Source: Hirundichthys speculiger
Lineage: Eukaryota; Chordata; Actinopteri; Beloniformes; Exocoetidae
Direction: 5' to 3'
NCBI GenBank assembly: GCA_018398805.1
Contig: JAGFBZ010000258.1
Coordinates: 2,480,001-2,544,000 of the forward strand
Length of the DNA stretch: 64,000 bases
The translations under genes and the position numbers were made by a program. Positions 56,201 through 64,000 of this stretch are shown in pieces. Under the pieces are notes generated by a model. That model was not told where the DNA came from and did not search any database. It worked only from the letters and a program-made list of their open reading frames with translations. The stretch's first letter is position 1; every line of letters starts with the position of its first letter.

Positions 56201-59200
56201 CTTGCAAAGAGACACTCAAGAGCTGATCACAGGTAGGCCTGTCAAATCTCACACATATTAACAAGCATAGACACTTTGTTTTCCCCCACACACAAATACT
56301 TGTCAGCAGTGACTCATGTTCAAACACTTCTCCACTCAAACACAGACGTGTTCAGATGATGTGCAGAAGCATGCCCTTCTCTAAACTTTTATCCTCACAT
56401 ACATTAATTGTATTGACAATCAGCCATAACGCTGAATTATCAAGATGTATCCTTTCTACGATATAACTTGAAACAACTTTCTTTGATTTCTTCAGTGCTC
56501 CGGTGTGGAGGGGGTTTGTCCTCTTCGCTGTGACAGATTTGTAAGTATCTTCTCTCTGCCTGATAATTACCCACTACAGGACTTTACTATGAAAAGTTTT
56601 ATCATTACTGAGCTCCACATAAAGCACGAAAACGATCTGGTTTGACTCATTTGAATTATTGATGTACTCCATCTGCCTAATTGGTGTCTGTGTCTCTTGT
56701 ATCAGGATATTGAGTGCTACGTGATTGACAATAATGGCTTTGTCCTCATTTCGAAACAGCGTGTTAATGTAAGTTCACACACACACACACACGGGAGCAC
56801 ACACACTTGTGCAGAGATAACATAGTTTGAACGCTTTTCAATCCTTGTCTTGATTGTTTGAGAGCTCTTCCACCTGTCAGTATTCATCATGTTATAAGAA
56901 AGGAAATATGCTCATCTTAATTGTTTTACAGCAGCACAGGTAAAACAGTTACATGTCTGTTGTAGAGACATCTATTTATACCATTCATCTAAGTCACTTG
57001 TAATTTTCTGGTTTCCAGCAGAGCAGATATCCAGTGTGCAGCCAAAACAAGTGTTTCCAGCTGTGAAAGAGAAAAGATCTTAAACATCCATGTTAATGCA
57101 TTTCTCACTTGTCTGTATGTAGGAGGTTACCTGATGCCTAATGGTTGAATGAGCAGTTTTAGGATACATGATTTCTGCCCAACACGACAACCTGGAGAGA
57201 CATACGTTTTCATATTTACGTTTTCTGCCCGTTTTCCACAATAGCGAGCTGTATTAAGCTTAAGCTCAAAACAAGTCAGTGCTGTGAGGAGAAAGTACAG
57301 AAATGCAGATGTTGAAGGGACAACAGCTCCCATCTGGTCATTGTAGAACGAAAGTGATAAACAAGACAGTAGTATCTTCTGCAATTTTAGCACGTCATTA
57401 GGATTTTAACACTGTTTGCTATGTATGTGTCGCTTTGCAAACATTCACATTTAGGTTTCTTTTAATTATGGAAAAGTTGAAGAACATGGAGTAGATATTT
57501 TGATATGATCATGATAAATAATTTAGGTGAAACTCTTGCATCTTTCACTTTTACTTTATTGGCAAGACGTCTCTCAAGTTGATTTTATCGTTAGGCAGAC
57601 TCAGCCTAGCCGTTGAACAATGTCTGATGACCAAAACAACACATGTAACATGGATAAATGATAGACTATTCATTTCACACTTAGAGGCGGTGCAGGGGGA
57701 CATCAGAAATACGGGAATGTGGTCATTTTAACTACACCTTCTTTCCTGGCAGGGGGGAAAGTTCTTTGGTGAGATTGACGGGTCAGTGATGACCACCTTG
57801 ATCAGGATGGGCATGTTCAAAAGGTACGACCTGATCTGCATTCGTGTTTGTCTACTTTTGTCTGTGTCTCGTGAAAACACGGGGTCTGCTGTACTCCAAA
57901 CATGTGATTTGTCATTTCATGTCACTGTTGCGGTGTGTCAGCAACCCATGTATTTAAATCTAGCTCACGGATATACATATATCACCCCCGGGCTGTGTCA
58001 CAAAGGTAGAGTATGATCCTAATTGGAGACGGGCTTATAAATATTTCCATCTTTATTTTCGGCTCTTGTGGATCTTATCCATGAAATCCATGCCCATATC
58101 TGTTCTGTCTACATTCTCGGGGGAGTTCATTCATCCACCTCGGTGTTCGACTCCGACAGCTCAGGGTTTTCCTTCCCTCTTAGTCTGCGCCCGTTCTTAC
58201 ATTTCAACTCTAATCAGTGATGCGCTATTTTTAAACAGTAAAAGATTTCGTCATGCTTCATTTGACACAGAGCATTACATAACTGCTTTGGAGCGTTGCA
58301 TGAATTTCACTAGCAATGTGTGCGTTTCTACTGTTTATTTGCGAGTACGGTATCTGTGTTTTCTTGAGTACTTTTTTTAACACAGGTCCCTACAGCTAAG
58401 ATGATTTTTTTTTTCTTGGTTAAGAACCTTTGAGTCTCTATAAAGGTCGAGTTCAACCGTACAGCACCGCATGGTTTTTGGAGGGGGACGAGGATCAATA
58501 TAAGTCCAAAATACTGCCTGACGAACACTACCATGTGCTTTTGTGTGTGTGTGTGTTTACTTGTATTTCCTCAGGGTATCCTTGTTCGACTATCAGGCCA
58601 TGTGTAAGATGAACTCACACTCTGTCAGCAGCGCCCGCCCACTCCTGAGTGTACGGCCAGTGAACTCATTCTTCCTACAATAACATTCCCACAGCAATCT
58701 AATCAATTGTACAATAAATATAAGCCGTCTCTCTGTCTCCTCAGCCGTTCTACGGTTTGGCTTCAACCTTCAAGTGGTTCCTCTCCAACTTTCTCTTGTA
58801 AGTGTTGCTAGGGGCAACCAGCTTTGTCAGCTCTATAGCAGAAAGGCAATGTAAAGCTGGTTTATAAGTTTACAGCACTGACAGCATACGCCCAGTGAAT
58901 CTCAAGGTTTAATTAGAAATGTACTGACTAGAAATTCATCCTGTTATTAAGATTGTGTGTTAATTATTTGATCGAGCGATAACCTGTTGTCATAGAATTT
59001 ATAGCATTTATATTAACAGTGAAAATAAAATGGGAATGTTTGATAGATTTACATTTAGTAAAGTTGATAACATTCGGACACATGGCTTTATTTCTTTTCT
59101 TTCAGTAGTAGCACCTTCATTATATCTTCATTATAAATAATGGGGACTGTTGATGTCACAGCCAGTGGCTCAGATTTACAGTTTAGTCCAATAAGAAATG

Positions 59201-62200
59201 TTGCTGAAACATTATCATATTATATGTTAACACTGTCCGTTTGACACATTTTATCAGGACCTTGTGTTTCTTCAATAATAGCAACAACTAAATGAAATGT
59301 AACTTAATTATTGTCAGTATTGTTTAATTGTCAGTTGTCAAGGTAAGTAAACCTTCGTGTGGAATCCAGCCTTTAAACTTATTTCACCAGTTTTACGATG
59401 ATTTAAGAAAATTAATCTTCACTGGATTCTACTTAAACATTTTTTTTTTCCTTTGGGAAAAATGTTTCCATTCTGTTTTCATATTTTCAGCTTCTTTATC
59501 TCACAAACATCCATATAAAATTTCTCAAACTGATCACTCGCTTGCATATCACACACACACACATGTATCCCCTCAGTTATGTAAATTATGAAAATACAAC
59601 ATTTCTAATTAGCACATTTTAAAATCATAAGCTTTTTAAATGACACAGTTTTAACCTGGATATGACTCACTCTGTGTAAAAGTGGCTGTATCTGGTTTAA
59701 TATTCCCAAGGCTCTAGTATGAGGACTAACTCCACTAGAAGGTGAACGTTTTAAGAAACTGGTTTATTTGAGGCAGAATAACCCAGCTACCAGTGGGACA
59801 TTTTACTGCTGAATAACTCAAAGACCCATTTTATTAATCCCTTGATACAGTTTTGGGTCTTGGCCCAGTTTTTGAACGCTGCGTGCAATCTGCCAGAAAT
59901 CTGCTTTGGACTGTAATGATGGTTTTTTAAATGACTCTCCTCCTCTCTCCGCTCTCTCTTGCATAAGGTTCCTACTGAAGTTTAATATCTGCGGCTTCTG
60001 GCACACAGAGCATTTTGCTGATGGTAAGCTCAAAATAAATAAATATATCAACAAAACTTGCACATGTTTCCATGTGTCTTCATCACGTTACCCTTCTAAT
60101 TGTCACATTTTTTAAGAGTTTAGTTGCTAAATTAATTCTTCATTAACAATTCACACATCTACATCTGTGTTTTCCTAAAGCGACACAAAGGGATATTAAT
60201 GGATGTCAAGTTCCTTTTACAACACTGTCTTTATTTTGGTCACTCTCTCATTTTCTCTTCCATCATTACTTTGTCGAGTCTCATGATCACCTCTGCCATG
60301 ATGTCCCCCGTAGCTCTGTGAGCTAATTTCATCATTGTTTATGTGCAACAAAGTGCCATAAAGCAATGCACAGTTGTCACAAAAGACAACCAAGACAGAA
60401 ATCCAGGAATTTTGGAAGGGGGGGGGCTGGTTTGTACTAATAGTATGTAGCAGTATGATGATGTGGGATTTCTGTAGTCTGTCAGGGCTCGGTTCAGCAA
60501 TATTATGTGTCCAGCTGCCAACCCAAATGAACTGAACTGGCGAGATTTTTGATTGGGCGCAGAGGAGTGATTCAGGGAGCATGAGACACCAGTTTCACAC
60601 ATGGATTAACAAACACGGTGTCCAACCCAACTGATAATGTTTTGAATGTGCTAAAAAAAACCTTTATGCAGTGGTCCAGATCTTTGGTTCAACTTTAGAC
60701 AGAAAAAAAAAAATGTTGAGATCTTGCATGAGTTAATGAAGCAATGCCAGAGCAAATGAATATCATGAGTAGAAATGTTATAGTCTTGTTTTTGTGTCCA
60801 AGCACTGTTTGTTATAATATGTATGAACATGTATGTTGTGTGTTTTCTATTAACTACCTTCTGCCATTGATCGTTGGACTGGAAATCATTACAGAATCCC
60901 ATTATTGTGTACTTTAATCCTCTCACCTCTCATCTGCTTCTGTGGGTCCATGAATAACACTTTCACCCTCTATGTCATCACCATCATCATCATCATCCAT
61001 TTAGCCAAGCCATCCTACAGTATGTGTGAGTATCTGTTTCACAGTGTTTTTGAGGAAGAGCAGATAAAATTTAGTGTGTTGGATTAAGTAATGCTTTCAG
61101 CAGGATCAAACTTTTATTGGAGCTAATAGATTTCCAAAGGAGCATGGTGGTGGTGTGGTAGTTAGCACTGTCGCTCACAGCTCTGAGTTTCTTAGTTTGA
61201 ATCTTGACTGTGTGGATTTTGTATAGACGTCCGTTATTGGGGGGTCCAACCCCTCCATAACCGTGCACATGAGAAAGATGTAGAAACTAGATGACTGGAA
61301 TTTTGTAGCACTTTTAAAAAAAATCCAGATAGGGTTTCTTTTCTTTTTTTATCTGTCACTTCACCTGCACACAGACGCCTCATTCTGATTTTTTTTTTGT
61401 AGCATTGCACAACCTAACCAGTAATGAGCAGCTAAACACTGAACGTTTAGACACTGGCACCTCATTCTCCTGACTTCCAGCCTGTCAGTCACTAACAACA
61501 TGCCCCAGATGCACTTTTACGCAAACTCATTCAAATTACCAACCTCAACACACGACCCTATTTGTTTCTCTATTAGCCTCTGCTCACAAGAAAAAAGGGG
61601 ACATCTTGCAGCCGTGTGACACCGAGTACCCCAGCTTCGTGTACGAGCCGTCAGTCAAAGAGACCAACAGCATTATAAAGTGTGGACGGTGCCAGAAGTA
61701 AGCACACACTCATACACACTTACACAAACATAGTCCTCTCTAAGCCCTAGACCACTCATATTAAATTGTCCCTTCAAAATTCATTTTCTGCAGCTTCGCT
61801 GTGCTCTGATTACTGAGGGCTGTGTGTATTTATTGAAGAGTGTCAGGACAAGGAAAATAAGTAGAGAGAATTCAGGGATGCGCAGGGTGATAGAGAGACA
61901 CATGCAGAGGGAGAGAGAGAGAAACCGAATGAGAGTATTAAAATGAAAAGCTGAGAGTGACTGGTGAAACTGAGTGGCAGAAAGAAAGATGCAAAACTAT
62001 TTGAGGCAAGCTGAGAGGAAAAGCAGAGGACAAACATCCAAGACATTTTGATAGGCTGAGTTTGACCCCCCTCATGAGGACAAAGGTGGTATGACACAGC
62101 ACAGCCTCCTCCATCAGTCCAGTCATATGTTTTCTTTTGTTTATATAATGATATTGTTTTACATGGCCTGATGTTGCTTTAGTATGTTTGATGAGCATAT

Positions 62201-63015
62201 TATACTTGTCTTGTTTGTGTTCAGGATGTTTGTAGTGCAGCAGATACCAGAGAGCAACCTGCTGCTACTGGTGGTGCAAGCAGACTGTGACTGCTCCAGA
62301 CAGTACCCACCAATCACCCTGGAGCCCAGAGAAGTTAAATATATCTTTTTACATTTATGTTCATGCAGTAAGTGGCTTAATTTCAAAAAATCATCAAAAG
62401 CAAAATTATGTAACCATTGTGACCAATGTTTATGCAAAACAGAATGTTTGCTGTTTATTTTTATATTTTAACGTATTGCTCCAAACGGCTGCAATAACAA
62501 CAAACTACTTTAATGTCTTAACAGCTTAACTGTCAGTCTGTATTACGTTTGTTGGCCTTATTTAGGCGTACTGATTTTAGTAAATCAGTTAATTTCTTCT
62601 CACTGGCGATACCATTATCTGGTAAATCCTAGAAATTTGTTGCAGCTTTGTGGCAGAGAGCTCTTCTCTGCTCTTGTCTTTCTCCTTGACCCCACTCTAC
62701 ATAATGCATCAGTGAAGTGTGAAAGGATGAGGTCTGAGAAAATTCGCAGACGGCCTGAGTCTTGCCACGCATATCATGCACAGGTCAGCTTTTCAAAACT
62801 TAACTCCACTGTGTGTATATTCATGCACACAAACATCCTCCTACTGTCTTATGCCCCGTTTGCTGTTTGAGAATATCCTGATGGCATGAATGACAAAAAA
62901 ATCATCTGTTTTGTCCCTGTAGGAGAATGCTGGCGACTGTGGGAGGGCATACATTATCTCTTTCTCGACCTCTCTCCTCATCATCTGTCTCTCTTTTGCT
63001 GCACTTGCATCCTGA
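50203..63015 (+). CDS. cacna2d4: cacna2d4, calcium channel alpha2delta-4 subunit, C-terminal part (gene 5'-incomplete)
   Basis: Plus-strand exons 50203-50264, 56496-56540, 56706-56768, 57753-57823, 58575-58650, 58745-58797, 59968-60023, 61577-61697, 62225-62340, 62701-62783 and 62923-63015 join in frame (about 278 residues and stop). Alpha2delta proteins are extracellular, disulfide-linked, glycosylated auxiliary subunits that raise surface expression of CaV1/CaV2 channels. Alpha2delta-4 is known for its role in photoreceptor synapses. Only the C-terminal VGCC_alpha2 region and the delta part are in this window; the VWA and MIDAS region must lie to the left. Hallmarks are [55 protein letters not shown] and [19 protein letters not shown] plus NLLLLV points to alpha2delta-4 rather than -3. 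Which teleost duplicate it is cannot be told. Confidence 0.93.
50265..54443 (+). other. cacna2d4: cacna2d4 intron after exon a, first part
   Basis: Non-coding. Short A-runs at 50645 and 50897, and a CT-rich block at 51930-52060. No element identified. Confidence 0.5.
54624..54761 (-). pseudogene. piggyBac transposase fragment
   Basis: 46 codons read [20 protein letters not shown] and then [20 protein letters not shown] and RRDC. The pattern VDxxDxxIxxYxxxxRSxxW..R.xFHxLDxxxVNxWLLYRR is the conserved C-terminal catalytic part of piggyBac transposases (PGBD family). The fragment stops where the SINE begins. Confidence 0.8.
54768..54985 (+). mobile_element. tRNA-derived SINE inside the piggyBac remnant
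   Basis: Contains a B-box-like GGTTCGATCCCG, then CACATGCCATAGTGTCCTTG, GGCAAGACACTGAACCC and GTGTGAATGGGTGAATGAGA. It ends ATATAAGTGCAGTCCATTTAC, the tail of a very abundant fish SINE-like repeat. A clean target duplication was not identified. Confidence 0.7.
56017..56031 (+). other. cacna2d4: candidate cacna2d4 microexon (15 nt)
   Basis: Fifteen bases (CCAAATACAACAGAT) lie between a long unbroken pyrimidine tract ending CTCCTCAG and a strong donor GTAAGT. Both flanking exons have phase-0 ends here, so inclusion would insert PNTTD in frame between AAQ and CSG. NTT is an N-glycosylation sequon. The mammalian proteins as remembered have no insert at this point. The splice signals are seen directly; use as an exon is inferred. 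Confidence 0.5.
56496..56540 (+). CDS. cacna2d4: cacna2d4 exon b
   Basis: 45 nt, phase 0 at both ends, acceptor TTTCTTCAG and donor GTAAGT. It encodes [15 protein letters not shown], the cysteine-rich segment that precedes the VIDNNGF motif in alpha2delta-3 and -4. Confidence 0.88.
56706..56768 (+). CDS. cacna2d4: cacna2d4 exon c
   Basis: 63 nt, phase 0, acceptor TTGTATCAG and donor GTAAGT. It encodes [21 protein letters not shown] less its final residue in family alignments; CYVIDNNGF is a strong alpha2delta signature. A (CA)n run begins a few bases into the following intron. Confidence 0.94.
57753..57823 (+). CDS. cacna2d4: cacna2d4 exon d
   Basis: 71 nt after acceptor TTTCCTGGCAG, with donor AAG/GTACGA. 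It encodes [20 protein letters not shown] and then MFK, matching the family FxGE(I/V)(D/E)G(S/A)V segment. It ends in phase 2; AG plus G of the next exon gives Arg. Confidence 0.94.
57824..58574 (+). other. cacna2d4: cacna2d4 intron d-e
   Basis: 751-nt intron, GTACGA to CCTCAG. Nothing else recognised. Confidence 0.8.
58575..58650 (+). CDS. cacna2d4: cacna2d4 exon e
   Basis: 76 nt, acceptor TATTTCCTCAG, donor AGT/GTACGG. It encodes [20 protein letters not shown] and then RPLLS. DYQAMCK is diagnostic for alpha2delta-3 and -4, and the Ser/His-rich stretch resembles alpha2delta-4. Confidence 0.95.
58745..58797 (+). CDS. cacna2d4: cacna2d4 exon f
   Basis: 53 nt, acceptor TGTCTCCTCAG, donor TT/GTAAGT. 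It encodes [17 protein letters not shown] plus two bases of a Leu codon. In the family this corresponds to the hydrophobic PxxAFLxAxxW segment of the delta region. Confidence 0.9.
58798..59967 (+). other. cacna2d4: cacna2d4 intron f-g
   Basis: 1170-nt intron, GTAAGT to CATAAG. A short CA run lies at 59551-59564. No exon or element recognised. Confidence 0.8.
59968..60023 (+). CDS. cacna2d4: cacna2d4 exon g
   Basis: 56 nt, acceptor TTGCATAAG (weaker than its neighbours), donor GAT/G/GTAAGC. It encodes [18 protein letters not shown]. Its phases fit exons f and h exactly (TT+G, G+CC). Confidence 0.9.
60024..61576 (+). other. cacna2d4: cacna2d4 intron g-h
   Basis: 1553-nt intron with a G run at 60418-60427 and a SINE remnant at 61144-61262. 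Confidence 0.8.
61144..61262 (+). repeat. tRNA-derived SINE remnant
   Basis: Reads GGTGGTGTGGTAGTTAGCAC and TGTCGCTCACAGC, then a B-box-like AGTTTGAATCT and GACTGTGTGGATTTTG. This order is the head of a tRNA-derived SINE abundant in teleosts. The body is degenerate. Confidence 0.6.
61577..61697 (+). CDS. cacna2d4: cacna2d4 exon h
   Basis: 121 nt, acceptor TTCTCTATTAG, donor CAGAA/GTAAGC. It encodes [20 protein letters not shown], then [28 protein letters not shown] and the CGxCQ pair are strongly conserved in the family. Confidence 0.96.
61840..62010 (+). repeat. purine-rich block in cacna2d4 intron h-i
   Basis: Plus strand rich in GAGAGAGA and GAAAG words between exons h and i. No gene. 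Confidence 0.55.
62225..62340 (+). CDS. cacna2d4: cacna2d4 exon i (followed by AT-AC intron)
   Basis: 116 nt after acceptor TTTGTGTTCAG. It encodes [20 protein letters not shown], then [18 protein letters not shown] and one base (T) of a Tyr codon. The 3' boundary is set by family homology (EVKYNASVKC): the intron begins ATATCTTTTT, not GT. A GT two codons earlier would lose VKY and put the next exon out of frame. Confidence 0.93.
62341..62700 (+). other. cacna2d4: U12-type AT-AC intron of cacna2d4
   Basis: This 360-nt intron starts ATATCTTTTT (U12 consensus ATATCCTTT, one mismatch) and ends CACTCTAC. A branch-site match CTCCTTGAC (consensus TTCCTTRAC) lies at 62682-62690, with its A 11 nt before the acceptor C. 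Both spacing and motifs fit the minor spliceosome. No GT-AG choice preserves the reading frame and the conserved KYNASVKC. The call is from sequence and family homology only. Confidence 0.82.
62701..62783 (+). CDS. cacna2d4: cacna2d4 exon j
   Basis: 83 nt beginning directly after an AC dinucleotide, with a normal donor CAG/GTCAGC. It encodes (Y)[19 protein letters not shown] and then [11 protein letters not shown] is a sequon, and RRRP(E/D)SCH is a hallmark of alpha2delta-3 and -4. Confidence 0.95.
62923..63015 (+). CDS. cacna2d4: cacna2d4 last coding exon and stop
   Basis: 93 nt after acceptor TGTCCCTGTAG, ending TGA at 63013-63015. It encodes [10 protein letters not shown] followed by a hydrophobic end ([20 protein letters not shown]). 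The ENAxDCG motif followed by a hydrophobic tail is where alpha2delta proteins are thought to receive a GPI anchor. No basic cytoplasmic tail follows, which fits that model. Confidence 0.95.
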   Translation, partial: ENAGDCGRAYIISFSTSLLIICLSFAALAS

Positions 63016-63436
63016 TGATGGACAGCTTTGCTGTTTCACCCTTTTCTCATGTAAGGGAGAAAAGGACAGAAATAATTCAAGAGATGGGTTTGCACACTGT
63101 TCACTTCCCGTGGATTTTATTAAGCAACAGATTCTGCACGTTTAGCTCATAATGGCTGCAAACCAAGACTCCCCCGAGGCACCTTTTATGTGATTTATGA
63201 GCATATCTTGATTACCTCCCGGGACTCAACACGTATAGACTGAAAACAGCAAGAAAAAAAAGCAAGTTAATGGACCGTTGTTGCCATGGACACTTTTCAC
63301 TTTGGTATTTTCTCATCCACCCCTTTCCATCCCAGAATAAAAATGGACTAAAGAGACGAAGGTGGTAGCATGCATTAATAAAGGGATTATGAGTCACAAG
63401 GTGCAACATTAAAAAAAAGTCCAAGAGAGAAATAAA
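63016..63436 (+). terminator. cacna2d4: cacna2d4 3' UTR with clustered poly(A) signals
   Basis: Three AATAAA hexamers lie on the plus strand at 63336-63341, 63377-63382 and 63431-63436, 320 to 420 nt past the stop. Any could direct polyadenylation. The true cleavage site cannot be chosen from sequence alone. Confidence 0.5.
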
Positions 63437-64000
63437 CATATCTGCTGTTCTCTATATCTACACTTAATATTGCAGACACACAAGAATATTATATATGTAT
63501 TTCCAAGCATGCACATATCCAGTAAACAAACACAGGTAATGGTTCATCATCAACGATTCTTTATCTTTTCATAATTTTTTTAATCAAAAGAAGCACTGAT
63601 AGGAGAGCATTAAAAGAACACTGTTGTGTTCCCAGTTATTTAATGTGATGTCTGCATTATTAATGAACAACAACAGTTACACTAAGTAGGATAATGGCTC
63701 AGTGCCTAAAAAGTAGTCACAATTGGGTTATATTGATAAAAATAATTTCTGTATGATTTAAATATAGATATAGCGGCAAGAAAAAGTATGTAAAACATTT
63801 GAAATGAACTAGTTTTGTGCATTAATTCACCATGAAACGTAATCAAATCTTGATCTCAGTCACAGTAATAGACAAACACACTGTGTTCAAGCTGATAACA
63901 CACCATCAGTTATATTTTCTCCTATCTTTATTAAACACTCATCAAATATTCAATGTTGATGGAAAAAGTAAATTAACCCTTTGAGTTAATAGCTAGTCAA
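63437..64000. other. downstream flank of cacna2d4
   Basis: AT-rich sequence with no exon or element recognised. Confidence 0.4.

Noticed and set aside
62331..62340. GT donor inside GAAGTTAAAT for the intron after exon i
   Set aside because: It would remove the conserved VKY, and no AG acceptor downstream gives a frame that keeps NASVKCERM.

Overview
The window is vertebrate nuclear DNA, most likely from a ray-finned (teleost) fish. It is AT-rich, rich in introns and microsatellites, and carries GT-AG split exons. Its many DNA transposon remnants (hAT, Tc1, pogo-like, piggyBac) and non-LTR retrotransposon pieces are the mix usual for teleost genomes. No rRNA, tRNA gene, CRISPR array or prokaryotic operon was seen. 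Only two protein-coding genes can be supported, and both were assembled by hand from exons whose splice sites and reading phases agree.

Gene 1 (minus strand, about 23.46 to 5.56 kb) is lrtm2, a leucine-rich-repeat single-pass membrane protein. Six coding exons (23367-23295, 9692-9463, 8700-8575, 8024-7936, 7421-7264, 6074-5557) join in frame into 397 codons plus stop. They encode a signal peptide, an LRRNT cap, leucine-rich repeats, an LRRCT cap, a Gly/Ser-rich stalk, one membrane helix and a short conserved tail ending SSVA.

Gene 2 (plus strand, 50.2 to 63.0 kb) is the 3' part of cacna2d4, the alpha2delta-4 auxiliary subunit of voltage-gated calcium channels. Eleven exons, plus one candidate 15-nt microexon, run to the stop at 63015, followed by clustered poly(A) signals. 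The last-but-two intron (62341-62700) begins AT and ends AC, with a good U12 branch site, so it is read as a minor-spliceosome intron. From memory of mammalian genomes, LRTM2 lies antisense inside an intron of CACNA2D4. The same arrangement is inferred here, with the 5' part of cacna2d4 lying left of the window.

Layout: 0-0.9 kb, a Tc1 remnant broken by a hAT-like element; 0.9-5.5 kb, 3' flank of lrtm2; 5.5-9.7 kb, lrtm2 exons 6 to 2; 9.7-23.3 kb, a long lrtm2 intron with two hAT elements marked by perfect 8-bp target duplications; 23.3-23.5 kb, the first coding exon and a 27-base poly(G) tract; 23.5-50.2 kb, non-coding DNA with (TA)n tracts, a hairpin repeat, a minus-strand LINE carrying a nested hAT MITE, further MITEs, a Tc1 copy, a pogo-like element and a second Tc1 remnant; 50.2-63.0 kb, cacna2d4 exons, with a piggyBac remnant split by a SINE in one intron; 63.0-64 kb, 3' UTR and flank.

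No new multi-gene system was found. The points most worth a second look are the AT-AC intron, the candidate microexon that would add an N-glycosylation sequon, the piggyBac remnant with three copies of a 16-bp palindrome, and the stacked transposon insertions.
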